Positions 24,640-32,150 of a DNA stretch of 52,103 nt are shown piece after piece (within the stretch, counting starts at the first letter, position 1; every line of letters begins with the position of its first letter). Source of the stretch: an uncultured Jannaschia sp. (lineage in GTDB: Bacteria; Pseudomonadota; Alphaproteobacteria; Rhodobacterales; Rhodobacteraceae). The DNA is taken from assembly GCF_947494025.1 (NCBI RefSeq), contig NZ_CANLTQ010000020.1, forward strand, positions 1 to 52,103, given 5' to 3'. The notes under the pieces were generated by a model, which was not told where the DNA came from, searched no databases, and worked only from the letters and a program-made list of their open reading frames with translations. The position numbers and the translations under genes are program-made.

Positions 24640-24930
24640 TGCCCTACCGGGTTGCCTCCGATTGCCCGGCTCGGTCCAACCGCACCGGCGACCGTCACCC
24701 GAAGGGCCGAGACCTGGCCCGCTGATCGACCATTCGGCCGCGTTGGCGGGCGGCTCCGGAGGAGACGGCCGGCGGCGCATCAGGCCGAAGGGAGGGCAGG
24801 GGGTCAGGTCTCGGGGAGGCCCGCGCGCAGCGGGGGCCGAGTAGGGCGGCAAGCGCACGGCGCAGGCCGTGCGCGAAGGGGCCTAGATGATCCGGTTGCG
24901 AGACTTACTGATGGGATTTAGCAGAGCAGA
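24640..24930 (+). repeat. Dispersed GC-rich repeat A, copy 1
   Basis: The block about 24690-24850 is shared with 29645-29830 and, in its second half, 30628-30710. Shared strings include ACCGTCACCCG, GGCTCCGGAGGAGACGG, GCGCATCAGGCCG, AGGGAGGGCAGGGG, CTCGGGGAGGCCCGC and GGCCGAGTAGGGCGGC. Several nested hairpins are possible (GGCCCGC/GCGGGCC type). It begins directly after a plus-strand stop codon. No gene is recognised in this 290-bp gap. Confidence 0.8.
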
Positions 24931-25302
24931 ATGAGAGCTTATCTTATTGGGGCCATCCTTAATTTCTGCCTTCCGAGCATCCTTCATGCGGAGCAACCGC
25001 CGGATATATCTCGATGCTGGAACTTGGGGTCACTAGATCGACCCACCACGTCAGTTACTGTCAGGTTCCAGGTAGATGACGGCGATCGAGTTCAGCCAGA
25101 CTCGCTTCAGCTTGTCGGAGTCAGGTCTCAGGGTCCGATCATCGTTGACGATCGCCTAGATCCTACCGTTCAAATGGCGTTCGAGGCGGCTCGAAGGGCT
25201 ATCCTTCAGTGTTCGGGGGACGGTTACTCAGTTCCTCGAATGGGTCCCGGACCTGTGTGGGTCACGCTGGAGGTTGATCCGGAAAAGATGAGGACCCGGT
25301 AA
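24931..25302 (+). CDS. Secreted TolA/TonB C-terminal-like protein
   Basis: The 123-residue product has a signal peptide (about 1-20, FCLPSILHAEQ) and one small domain: SVTVRFQVDDGDRVQPDSLQLVG, then DDRLDPTVQMAFEAARRAILQCSGDGYSVP. The strand-helix pattern and the AFEAARRAILQC motif resemble the C-terminal domain of alphaproteobacterial TolA/TonB-type proteins. It lacks the membrane anchor and long helix of TolA, so it is a stand-alone periplasmic domain. Role unknown; interference with the Tol or TonB system is a possibility only. Confidence 0.7.
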   Translation: MRAYLIGAILNFCLPSILHAEQPPDISRCWNLGSLDRPTTSVTVRFQVDDGDRVQPDSLQLVGVRSQGPIIVDDRLDPTVQMAFEAARRAILQCSGDGYSVPRMGPGPVWVTLEVDPEKMRTR

Positions 25303-25407
25303 GCAGGACAACGGCCGGCCCGGCCTGCGTAGTCGAAGGCGGGTGTGCCGGCCTTGGCCGGCGTCGCCCGCCAGGGCGAAGGGCGGCCCGGAGGCCGCCC
25401 CTGCCGA
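25303..25407. other. Cluster of GC-rich hairpins
   Basis: The gap between the convergent genes contains GGGCGGCC and GGCCGCCC around CGGA (25381-25400), a perfect 8-bp stem, plus GCCGGCC/GGCCGGC repeats further left. Without T runs these are weak terminator candidates for either gene. Confidence 0.45.
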
Positions 25408-25620
25408 TCACTCGTCGATCGGCGGCTCGCCGTCGCGGGGGCTCGGCTGGAAGGCGACCAGTTCGGTGACGGCGACGGGGAAGTCGAGCTTGATGGAGAG
25501 GAAGGTTTCGCCGGTGTCGCGGCGGGTGTTCTCGAAGACGGCGCCGACGCGGCGGTAGCGGCGCTCGGTGCGGCCGTTCCTGGTGAACTCGTAGGGGACG
25601 TTGAGGGTGTAGGTTGTCAT
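25408..25620 (-). CDS. Small hypothetical protein, 70 aa
   Basis: The short protein (MTTYTLNVPYEFTRNGRTERRYRRVGAVFEN...) appears to be a single beta-rich domain ending in an acidic tail (SPRDGEPPIDE). The pattern NGRTERRYRRVGAVFENTRRDTGETFLSIKLDFP suggests a conserved plasmid-borne small protein. AAAGGAGCCCGAC precedes the ATG, a good ribosome site. Family not recognised. Confidence 0.7.
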   Translation of the reverse strand: MTTYTLNVPYEFTRNGRTERRYRRVGAVFENTRRDTGETFLSIKLDFPVAVTELVAFQPSPRDGEPPIDE

Positions 25621-26184
25621 GTCGGGCTCCTTTGCTTCCGATGGCGCTTGAGAGGCGGATCGGAGAAGGGCCGGGTGCAACGGGAAATGCAGAGGGTCCG
25701 CGCCTGAAGGGCGTGGAAGCCGTATTTGTCGTTGGCGAGCCGAAGGGGAGCGCACGCCCGGCCCGCGATCCGCCAAGTGCCATGAGGGAGGAAGTGAAGG
25801 AGGCCGGGGTGATCGCCGCCGCCGGAAGGTCTGTCCCGCGTGGTCACGAACGGCCGGACTGTGTGCCGCCGTCCTGCGTCTCGATACCGTCCTGAACACC
25901 CGCCGCGAGACCGGTGAAGCTGCGTCGATCGAGCGTCACCCGCGCTTGGCGTCAGCGGGCCGGTTGCCGCTGGGACAAGCGGCGGTGGGCCGCTTGACGA
26001 GTGATCCGCCTGGCAACGAGGGCCAGATTCTGCTATTTTGGCGGCGGGGATGTCTGCGAGGCAACATCATCAGGCCGGGCCGGGCGCGCTGCCATGCGAC
26101 CGGCCCGAAGCATGTCGTGGCATCGTGGATTGACGCGCCTCGGTGGCGACGGCGAAGCGGCCCCCGAAGGGGCCGCACTTGGCG
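25621..26184. other. Gene-free GC-rich stretch containing repeat B copy 1
   Basis: No supported gene lies here. The first part holds one copy of the hairpin repeat B (25674-25743). The remainder consists of GC-rich sequence with open frames on all strands that are by-products of composition. CAAGCGGCGGTGGGCCGCTTG near 25976-25996 forms a short hairpin. Confidence 0.5.
25674..25743. repeat. Dispersed hairpin repeat B, copy 1
   Basis: About 68 bp shared with 28653-28720 at roughly 85% identity by eye. Common strings are AGGGTCCGCGCC and AGGGCGTGGAAGCCGTATTTG. The outer arms, CAACGGGAAATGC and CCGTATTTGTCGTTG, can pair imperfectly, giving a long stem with a GC-rich inner region. Gene-free on both sides. 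Function unknown; it could be a structured RNA or a DNA recombination or binding site. Confidence 0.75.
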
Positions 26185-26550
26185 TCAGCCAACCCATCCG
26201 ACGATGGCCGCGACACTGACCGCGGTCAGGGCGAGGCTCAGGCACCAGAGCCGGCGCGTGAGCTTGGCGATCCGGGCATCCCGAGGGTCGGGACTGTCGT
26301 CGCGGGGCTCCGACGTCCACGAGGACACCGGCTGGACTTCGGGCGTCAGCCTTGCGTTCCGTGCGATGACGGCGGCTTGGGCGTCCTCCCAAGCTGACGG
26401 CGGGGCGTCGTCATCGAGCAGGTCGGCCAGTCGATGTGGCTCGGCCTCGATCGCGGCGAGGAACTCTCCGAGGCTGTAGTTCGGGCGGGGTTGTCCCTTC
26501 CCGGCGTGGACCTCGTGGTGCTTGCGGTTGTCACGAGCGCGGTCGGTCAT
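26185..26550 (-). CDS. Tail-anchored hypothetical membrane protein, 121 aa
   Basis: The product has a hydrophilic N-terminal two-thirds (MTDRARDNRKHHEVHAGKG...) with an acidic patch (HRLADLLDDDAP) and a single membrane helix at the very C-terminus (LWCLSLALTAVSVAAIVGWV, about 101-120). This topology puts the soluble part in the cytoplasm, tail-anchored. An AGGAGACC site precedes the ATG. Family not recognised. Confidence 0.65.
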   Translation of the reverse strand: MTDRARDNRKHHEVHAGKGQPRPNYSLGEFLAAIEAEPHRLADLLDDDAPPSAWEDAQAAVIARNARLTPEVQPVSSWTSEPRDDSPDPRDARIAKLTRRLWCLSLALTAVSVAAIVGWVG

Positions 26551-27422
26551 GGTCGGTCTCCTGTGATGTTGCTCGCGCTGGATCGCCGAGCATGTCCCGG
26601 TCCCCCGAAACCGGACCGCGCCGGGTCAAGGACGCCGCAGGCGCCGGCGGAGCCGGGCGGAAAAGTCTTCCGGGTGCATCGCCGCTTCATGCACCGCAGC
26701 CGCCGGTATGACCGACCGTGCCAGGCGGTGCGACGGGGCCGAAAAGTTTTCCGATCCTTGAGGCGGCGTGATCCGGTGGCGCATCCGGAGGATATGCTTG
26801 GCAGTTCAGTGTGTGCGTTTTCCGATCAGCAGCCGGCGGTGGACGCGCGGTGGAGGGCTGACGCGGAGACGGCGATGGAGGGGAGGGAGCGGTCGCGGAA
26901 CGCGATCCCGGCCGGACCGAAATCGGCGGCAGAGCGACAGACCGGAGGCGTCGCGGCCGCCTCGGCTGCGGGTCCTGGGTGCGACCCCGCGCGACTGCGC
27001 GACGGGCCGTCCGGCCCGTTCCCTGCCCGACACGCGAAGCCGAGGGCAGGGGCAACGGCCGCGACCTGGCGGTCCATCCCGGAAGGAAGCGGTCCCGCAG
27101 CCTCCGGCGTCGCTTCCCCGCCTTCCTTGCCCGGCCCGAAGGGCCGTGTCCGGAGCTGCGGGTGTGATGTCTTGCGCGGCCCTCCGCGCCGCCGCAGGCG
27201 GGGTGGAGGTTAACAGCCGCGCGCCGTTCGATCCTGCGCCGCAGGCGTTCCAGCGCGGATAGCGCAGGGCCGGGGCGGGCGGGGCCGGCCGAGCCGGTTC
27301 CGCCCGCCCCGGTCAATCCGAGCCCGATCGCCGCCAGGGCGACGGAGGCGACCTGGGGGGCGGACATGCGGAAAAGGCGACCCTCGCGGGCCGCCCTCTA
27401 TCGGGGTTCTATAGGGTGCGGA
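26551..27422. other. Long gene-poor GC-rich stretch
   Basis: About 870 bp with no gene I can support. Two similar small palindromes, GGAAAAGTCTTCC (26659-26671) and CGAAAAGTTTTCCG (26740-26753), lie 81 bp apart and could be operator or promoter elements. A minus-strand frame from 27367 starts with a hydrophobic segment (SVALAAIGLGLTGAGG) but soon turns into Arg/Pro-rich low complexity. The segment CCCGGCCCGAAGGGCCGTGTCCGGAGCTG near 27130-27160 recurs in similar form near 23635-23665. Confidence 0.45.
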
Positions 27423-28316
27423 TCAGGCGTTCCGCTGCGCCTCCGGCTTCGGGATGCGGGCCACGGGCAGCTTCTTCGCCTCGGCTTTCTCGGCAAGGTT
27501 CAGACCGATGCCGCCGCCGCCGAAGAGGATCACGCCACGGATGCGGGCGGTCAGCATTTCGTCGTTGGCGCGGAACGGCGCGGCCTTGTTGAAGGCGGAC
27601 CAGTTCGGGCGGAACAGGACTTGCGGCACCTTGCGCGATTTTGCCCATGCGGCGGCGATCCGCTCCGCGCCGCGCGATCCTTTGTGGCACAACACCATGT
27701 CGGGGCACTTGTCGCGGGCCACGTCGAGCCGCTTCCAGATTGTCGCGCTGTCGATCCAGTCGGCATCGCCTGCCACGGCGATGAAGGTGCCCGCAACCTT
27801 GTTGCGCTCCGCCTCGGCGCGGTCTGCGGCGTCCAGCAACTTCTTCGCCTCGAACACCGCGCCCGTCTCCATCGCGCGGCGCGTGGTGCGGTCACCGGTG
27901 ACGGGGGTGTAGTGCTCGCCGGTCTCGTGTTCGTAGTGCTGCGCGGCGCACTCGGCCATGATCTTGAGGGCGTCGGCCTTCTCTTGCAGGATTGTGTAGA
28001 GCCGCGTCGTCTCGTCCAGCTCGGTCTCCGCGATCTCGCTGCCGTCCTGCGATGCGATCAACGCGCGGGCCTTCACCTTCTGGCGGTCTGCGGCTTGATC
28101 GAGCGACACGGCGCGGCGCTGCAACATGGTCGCGAAGGCATGGGCGAGGGGTTCCACCTCGGACGCAAGCCCGGTGCCTTGCAGGTTGCCGATCAACGCC
28201 TCGAACGCCTCGCCCACGGCGCGGTCCTGCAATTCGTCGTCGTTCGGAATGGGGAGGTCGTCGCTGCCGTTCTCGGTAAGGCCGAAGAGTTCGATCTCGT
28301 CGTAGGTCGTGAGCAT
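27423..28316 (-). CDS. DUF2493 / YspA-like SLOG family protein
   Basis: The 297-residue product carries a C-terminal SLOG (DUF2493) Rossmann-like domain: TFIAVAGDADWIDSATIWKRLD, then MVLCHKGSRGAERIAAAWA and FRPNWSAFNKAAPFRANDEML. SLOG domains bind nucleotide-derived ligands and occur in DNA-uptake and anti-phage contexts. The N-terminal 170 residues are helical and acidic. ATG at 28316 is preferred because AGGAACGACTCCG precedes it; an ATG at 28346 adds 10 residues. It occurs in the leading region, typical for Rhodobacteraceae plasmids. Confidence 0.8.
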   Translation of the reverse strand: MLTTYDEIELFGLTENGSDDLPIPNDDELQDRAVGEAFEALIGNLQGTGLASEVEPLAHAFATMLQRRAVSLDQAADRQKVKARALIASQDGSEIAETELDETTRLYTILQEKADALKIMAECAAQHYEHETGEHYTPVTGDRTTRRAMETGAVFEAKKLLDAADRAEAERNKVAGTFIAVAGDADWIDSATIWKRLDVARDKCPDMVLCHKGSRGAERIAAAWAKSRKVPQVLFRPNWSAFNKAAPFRANDEMLTARIRGVILFGGGGIGLNLAEKAEAKKLPVARIPKPEAQRNA

Positions 28317-28503
28317 CGGAGTCGTTCCTGAATGTGCGCCGGACATTTCCGGCTTTGGAGGGGAGCGCCATTCGCTTTCCCTGTCTCCTTTTTACGAATT
28401 AATTGCGGCCTAAGCTAATGCTTTATATTCGTTTTTCTCTAATTGTTTGCTTGCTTCAATTATCTAATTCCGCTTGTTTTGATCCCCGAATGAGGGAGTA
28501 CAC

Positions 28504-28527
28504 TCCGAATTGATTCATCAATTCGGA
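28504..28527. promoter_or_regulatory. 24-bp near-perfect palindrome
   Basis: TCCGAATTGAT and ATCAATTCGGA are perfect 11-bp inverted arms separated by TC, inside the AT-rich gap. This is the longest exact palindrome I found in the window. No T run follows, so a dimeric repressor operator is more likely than a terminator. Confidence 0.6.
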
Positions 28528-28652
28528 ATACAAGGATAATGGCGATTCAGCGCCGCCTTGTTCTTGATTACGGACAGACCTGTTGGGGGCATCGCTTGTT
28601 CGTCACCCGTCAGTCGGTCGCACGGCCAGAACAGGACGGGGCGGGGGGACGG

Positions 28653-28720
28653 GGGCAACGGCAAATGCGGAGGGTCCGCGCCCGCAGGGCGTGGAAGCCG
28701 TATTTGCGGTTGGGGGAGCC
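28653..28720. repeat. Dispersed hairpin repeat B, copy 2
   Basis: Second copy of the 68-bp element at 25674-25743. Here the outer arms CAACGGCAAATGCGG and CCGTATTTGCGGTTG pair at 13 of 15 positions around AGGGTCCGCGCCCGCAGGG, so the structure is better preserved than in copy 1. Differences between copies fall partly in paired arms. Confidence 0.75.
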
Positions 28721-29027
28721 AAAGGCGACCGGACCCCCGGCGCCCCGGTCCGTCAGGTTCGATGGGGCCGCGATCGGCACGGGGGGCGGACAGGCGGTGC
28801 CCCTGGGCGCTGGTTCGGAAGGAAGCCCCGGCCGAGCGGCGTTCGTCGCACAGCGGCGAATCCCCGAGGACGGCGGTGCCGCTTGGTGCGACGCAGGGGC
28901 GTTCGGCGAAGTCCGAACCCCCGGTCTGTTAACCGCTTAACTACCTCTTAGGAAAAGATTTCGCTTTTCGTTGGGGCTCACATAAGAGCCGCCTCGGATT
29001 GTAATCATCATCACGCGAGTTTCTCCC

Positions 29028-29615
29028 ATGCGTCTCCCCGTCATCGCACTCATTTCGTCCTTGGTTGCCGCCCTGCCTGCGGCGGCGGCCACGATCACCA
29101 ATGGCTCTTTCGCGCACGGCCTCGACGGCTGGACCGTCACGGGTGATGCCCGCATTGCCGGGGAGTACGGCATTGCGGAAGATGGCGGTGCCGTCCTGCA
29201 ACTGCCGAAAGGGTCCACGATCTCGCAGATCGTCGATGATTTCATCGCCGGCCATGAGTATCGCTTCGCTTTCTCGTCGTTCGGAGACACCGATGACTCC
29301 GTGTCGTTCAAGGTGCGTGGCAAGCTGGAAGATGTCCGTCTCTATGTCGGCGGATCATCGGTCGACTGGGACGGCGGTGCGCTGCCGTGGCAGACCAAGT
29401 TCATCGATTTCGTTGCAGACAGCACGAGCCAGGAGTTGCTCTTCACGGCCCACAATTTCACGTCTGCGCCGCTGATCGGCAATATCAGCCTGACCGATCT
29501 GACGCCTGCGCCCGATGTCGCGCCCGTTCCGCTGCCGGCCGCCGGTCTGCTGCTTCTGGCGGGTCTCGGCGGGTTCGGCGTCATGGGCCGGATGCGCGCC
29601 AAGGCTGCGATTTGA
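29028..29615 (+). CDS. VPLPA-CTERM sorted extracellular protein
   Basis: The 195-residue product has a signal peptide (about 1-21, ALPAAAA), a beta-sandwich-like body (ITNGSFAHGLDGWTVTGDARIAG..GGAVLQLPKGSTISQIVDDF) of the kind seen in carbohydrate-binding or DUF642-like modules, and a C-terminal sorting tail: VPLPAAG, a membrane helix and a basic end (RMRAK), about 166-195. The VPLPA-CTERM tail is handled by a rhodobacterial exosortase system encoded elsewhere. Surface or matrix protein; repeat A copy 2 follows. Confidence 0.85.
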   Translation: MRLPVIALISSLVAALPAAAATITNGSFAHGLDGWTVTGDARIAGEYGIAEDGGAVLQLPKGSTISQIVDDFIAGHEYRFAFSSFGDTDDSVSFKVRGKLEDVRLYVGGSSVDWDGGALPWQTKFIDFVADSTSQELLFTAHNFTSAPLIGNISLTDLTPAPDVAPVPLPAAGLLLLAGLGGFGVMGRMRAKAAI

Positions 29616-29960
29616 AACACTGGCGGTCGGACTGACGCTGCACCAGTCCGACCGTCACCCGGAGGGCCGAGACACGGGCCGCTGACCGACCATGCGTGCC
29701 GCGGCGGGATGCGGCTCCGGAGGAGACGGAGCCCGGCGCATCAGGCCGCAGGGAGGGCAGGGGTCCGGGGCTCGGGGAGGCCCGCTTGCGGGCCGAGTAG
29801 GGCGGCGGTCCCGGCCGGCGCAAGCCGGGCGGGAGGTGCCATATCTAGCAATGCCGCAACCTAGCAGGAGAACCTTGAGCGGGATCATTGCTCGACATCT
29901 TTAGAAAATGCTCGAATGGTCTTCGAGTGCCGTCGGCCTGGCGGACGTTCTGAGGGAAAG
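29616..29960 (+). repeat. Dispersed GC-rich repeat A, copy 2
   Basis: The best copy of repeat A occupies about 29645-29830, starting 30 bp after the stop of the VPLPA gene. It shares nearly all blocks of copy 1, including GAGGGCCGAGAC, GGCTCCGGAGGAGACGG, and GGGCCGAGTAGGGCGGC. GGCCCGC-TTG-CGGGCC makes a strong hairpin. The last 120 bp of the gap are ordinary sequence leading to a ribosome site (GAGGGAAAG) for the next gene. Confidence 0.8.
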
Positions 29961-30254
29961 ATGCCGCTGATGGATCAGAAAGACAGACAGATAGCTTCGC
30001 TTTGCGGTCAACTCGAGATCGTTGAGACGTTGCTTGTCCATTTGCTTAAGAAGGAAGCGCGAGCAGGGTCTTTCGAGGCGGATACGCTGCAGCAGATATT
30101 CAACGTCATGCAAAGGCAGGACACTCCTGAAAACGAGTTCGACGAGGAATGGCAGAAATCTAGAGCGAATATGGCCACGCGCCTACGAGCCCACCTGAAG
30201 ATCAGTGAGGTCGTGAGAACCTCCATAAAGGAGAGTTCAGCCGGTGAAGCCTGA
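29961..30254 (+). CDS. Small helical hypothetical protein, 97 aa
   Basis: The start at 29961 has GAGGGA five bases upstream and is preferred to the ATG at 29916. The soluble, mostly helical product (MPLMDQKDRQIASLCGQLEIVETLLVHLLKKEAR...) has heptad-like spacing of hydrophobics over the first 35 residues, so it may form a coiled coil. Base use is less GC-rich than that of the transfer genes. Family not recognised. Confidence 0.6.
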   Translation: MPLMDQKDRQIASLCGQLEIVETLLVHLLKKEARAGSFEADTLQQIFNVMQRQDTPENEFDEEWQKSRANMATRLRAHLKISEVVRTSIKESSAGEA

Positions 30255-30309
30255 TTGACTTCGGTTGTCGTCGATCAAGGATAGTTCTCTTTTATTAGGT
30301 CGTCCGACT

Positions 30310-30627
30310 ATGCCCATCATCGTCATCCTTATCGTCGGGGCTTGGTTTGTTTTCGGTGATCCTCCAAAGACCGTTGCGAACTGGTTCTGGAGCGATGGTG
30401 CGGCGCCTTGGGAAGAGGTCGATGCTTACTATTATCCGGATCGCTCCAATCTGACGTCGTACCAAGCGGGACCTGGCTTGCGGTCCGTTCAGGAGTGCCG
30501 GGATTGGGTCAATGCCGCCGCCGCAGCGAATGGTGATGCTTCGCTGGTGCGCGGTGATTACGAATGTGCTGTCGAACAGGTCGACAGCTTCGCTGGAGGC
30601 CCTGTCTATCGCCTTACGGTCCGCTGA
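30310..30627 (+). CDS. Hypothetical single-helix membrane or exported protein, 105 aa
   Basis: The product begins with a hydrophobic segment (MPIIVILIVGAWFVFG) that is either an anchor or an uncleaved signal. A small domain follows with EEVDAYYYPDRSNLTSYQAGPGLRSVQECRDWVNAAAA and two cysteines (QECRD, DYECAV) that could pair outside the cytoplasm. A TTG at 30265 would extend it by 15 residues. Repeat A copy 3 begins right at the stop codon. Family not recognised. Confidence 0.6.
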   Translation: MPIIVILIVGAWFVFGDPPKTVANWFWSDGAAPWEEVDAYYYPDRSNLTSYQAGPGLRSVQECRDWVNAAAAANGDASLVRGDYECAVEQVDSFAGGPVYRLTVR

Positions 30628-30720
30628 TAGGCCGCAGGGAGGGCAGGGGTCCGGGCCTCGGGAAGGCCCGCTTGCGGGCCGAGTAGGGCGGCGGTCCCGC
30701 AGGGAGGCAATGCAACACAG
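30628..30720 (+). repeat. Dispersed GC-rich repeat A, copy 3 (half length)
   Basis: Only the second half of repeat A is present: AGGCCGCAGGGAGGGCAGGGGTCC, CTCGGGAAGGCCCGCTTGCGGGCC and GAGTAGGGCGGCGGTCCCG. It begins at the stop codon of the preceding gene. The tail CCGCAGGGAGG repeats part of its own start. The following 120 bp are AT-richer and contain no gene. Confidence 0.8.
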
Positions 30721-30841
30721 GGTTGCAAACTATCCTAGAAAGGTACTGAAAAAACTTCGTTTAAAAAGTGAGAGAAACAGCGTGACAACTATCCACTGAG
30801 CGAAGATCAGCAACACCAAAACGTCGATAGCGAGAAAGAAA

Positions 30842-31336
30842 ATGGAAGAGCCGGACTCGAAGGGGCTTCAAAGAAAAGTACGCGAAGATTTATCCCAAGG
30901 ACTTGAGATGACCTTCAAGTCAGTGACGCTCATGGGACTTGCCTGGTTGTTATTCTCTGCGTCGTCTGGAATGTCGGATTTCGAGCCCGTTTGGTTCTGG
31001 CGGAGCTGTACAGTGATACTGATGTTAGCATCCGTCGTTCTGTTTACAATCGCCTCACTACCTCTTGTTCATGGAATAATCATAATATCGGAAGTTTTTG
31101 AAGAGCGGCATATATCTAATCCTGGGCCAATTTTGGCCGGGTTCAGAAAAATTGGCGGAGGACTGCTCGTTGTTCTTAGCATATTTGCTATAGTCGCTCT
31201 TCTATCGAGTCAGGTGGAAAAAACCAGCCGTGCTGATTTAGACGCTGATACGGCCAAGCGTGTTCTTAAAAATCTCGATCTAATTCTGATCAGAGAACTT
31301 GAGCAACAGCCCGCGCCGGGAGGCGCGGGCCGGTAG
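30842..31336 (+). CDS. Hypothetical membrane protein, 164 aa
   Basis: Three membrane helices are visible (about 26-45, 53-75 and 105-125), with a cytoplasmic-type charged N-terminus (MEEPDSKGLQRKVREDLSQGLEM) and a soluble helical C-terminus. Codon use is AT-richer than in the transfer genes, suggesting later acquisition. Family not recognised. The last few codons (PAPGGAGR) run into GC-rich sequence like that around other gene ends here. Confidence 0.6.
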   Translation: MEEPDSKGLQRKVREDLSQGLEMTFKSVTLMGLAWLLFSASSGMSDFEPVWFWRSCTVILMLASVVLFTIASLPLVHGIIIISEVFEERHISNPGPILAGFRKIGGGLLVVLSIFAIVALLSSQVEKTSRADLDADTAKRVLKNLDLILIRELEQQPAPGGAGR

Positions 31337-31354
31337 CTTTTCTGATGGATGCCG

Positions 31355-31507
31355 TCAGGCATCCCTGGGCGGCTTGCCCAGCTGGCGGGCGTACTCGACC
31401 TCGATCTTGAGGAAGCCTGGGACGGAGAGGGCGACGGAGATGGTGAGCTTCGCGTGTCGGCCGAGGGCCTTGAGAATGGAGCGCAGGGTGGAGAGGATCT
31501 TGGTCAT
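31355..31507 (-). CDS. Possible 50-aa basic peptide
   Basis: The short frame MTKILSTLRSILKALGRHAKLTISVALSVPGFLKIEVEYARQ encodes a basic amphipathic helix followed by a hydrophobic stretch, a coherent pattern for a real small protein. Only a weak GGACC ribosome site is seen 9 bases upstream. It is convergent with the membrane protein gene. The call is tentative. Confidence 0.4.
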   Translation of the reverse strand: MTKILSTLRSILKALGRHAKLTISVALSVPGFLKIEVEYARQLGKPPRDA

Positions 31508-31789
31508 GGGTGGAGGTCCGCTCAGATTGGTGGTTGCAGCCACCGATCGCGGCGGCGGAAAAGCCGCGCGCACCCGAAGGGTCGGAACGAAGTTGCGAAG
31601 GGCGCAGCCCTTGCGCGGGGCCGACGCTGCCGCAGGTTCGGCTGCGAGGGTCCACCGACCTGAAAGGACCGGGATCGCCCATGTCGGATGCCCGGACGGC
31701 GCGCGCCACCGATCTGTGCCCTCGGCCGACGCGCGAAGCGGGGCGTCGGGCTCGGAGCGTCCTGTCAGCGGCGCCGGTCGAGGTCGGCT

Positions 31790-31996
31790 CTAGCTGGAGA
31801 ACCGGCGTTCGAGGTGACGGAGGACGTCCCAGGCGAGCCGGGCGCGGGGGCTGTCCTGCGGGGCGTCGATGAGCGCGTAGGCCCGTGTCTGCGCCACTTT
31901 GAGACTTAGGCTACCCATCGAGGCGGCCAGCCGATCGGCTTCGGCGCGCACGACGGCGCGATATTCGAGGTAGGATCGGAGACGGGCCATAAGCAT
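31790..31996 (-). CDS. Small hypothetical protein, 68 aa
   Basis: The frame (MLMARLRSYLEYRAVVRAEADRLAASMGSLSLKVAQTRAYALIDAP...) encodes a basic helical protein; a second ATG two codons later is equally possible. A heptad-like pattern suggests helix bundling or DNA contact. It is preceded by a hairpin spacer (32088-32124) like those between other minus-strand genes. Family not recognised. Confidence 0.55.
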   Translation of the reverse strand: MLMARLRSYLEYRAVVRAEADRLAASMGSLSLKVAQTRAYALIDAPQDSPRARLAWDVLRHLERRFSS

Positions 31997-32087
31997 GATC
32001 GGCGCGGTAGGGCCGGCCCGTGGCCGCCATGCGGCATGAATGGTGCAGCGAGGCGTCGCTTCCGTCGAATTGCGCCGATCCGGAATG

Positions 32088-32124
32088 CAAGAAGCGCGGC
32101 CCGTGAGGGACCGCGCTTCGGAGC
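32088..32124 (-). terminator. Hairpin between minus-strand genes
   Basis: AAGCGCGGCCC and GGGACCGCGCTT form a long GC-rich stem around GTGA, with one bulged base, just downstream of the gene ending at 32151. It is terminator-like on the minus strand, ending in CTTCTTGC. Confidence 0.6.
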
Positions 32125-32150
32125 TGGTCGGGTCTCGATCCGGTTCGAGG

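Larger units (their letters stand above)
28317..29027. other. AT-rich then GC-rich gene-free gap
   Basis: 28380-28540 is unusually AT-rich for this plasmid (attaattgcggcc, tttatattcgtttttctcta) and holds a long palindrome at 28504-28527. AAGGATA just before an ATG at 28539 suggests a short plus-strand peptide gene, but its frame runs into repeat B and GC-rich low-complexity sequence, so I do not call it. The end of the gap, about 28930-29025, is probably the promoter of the next plus-strand gene. Confidence 0.5.

Noticed and set aside
26687-27367. 226-codon minus-strand frame with a hydrophobic start
   Set aside because: After about 60 residues it becomes Arg/Pro/Gly low complexity, and no ribosome site or relative is recognised.
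25674-28720. Repeats A and B as integron attC sites
   Set aside because: They lack the RYYYAAC and GTTRRRY core boxes, no integron integrase is present, and only some genes are linked to them.
28539-28940. Plus-strand frame starting MAIQRRLVLDYG after AAGGATA
   Set aside because: Good ribosome site, but it soon runs through hairpin repeat B and GC-rich low complexity; at most a short peptide or leftover gene start.
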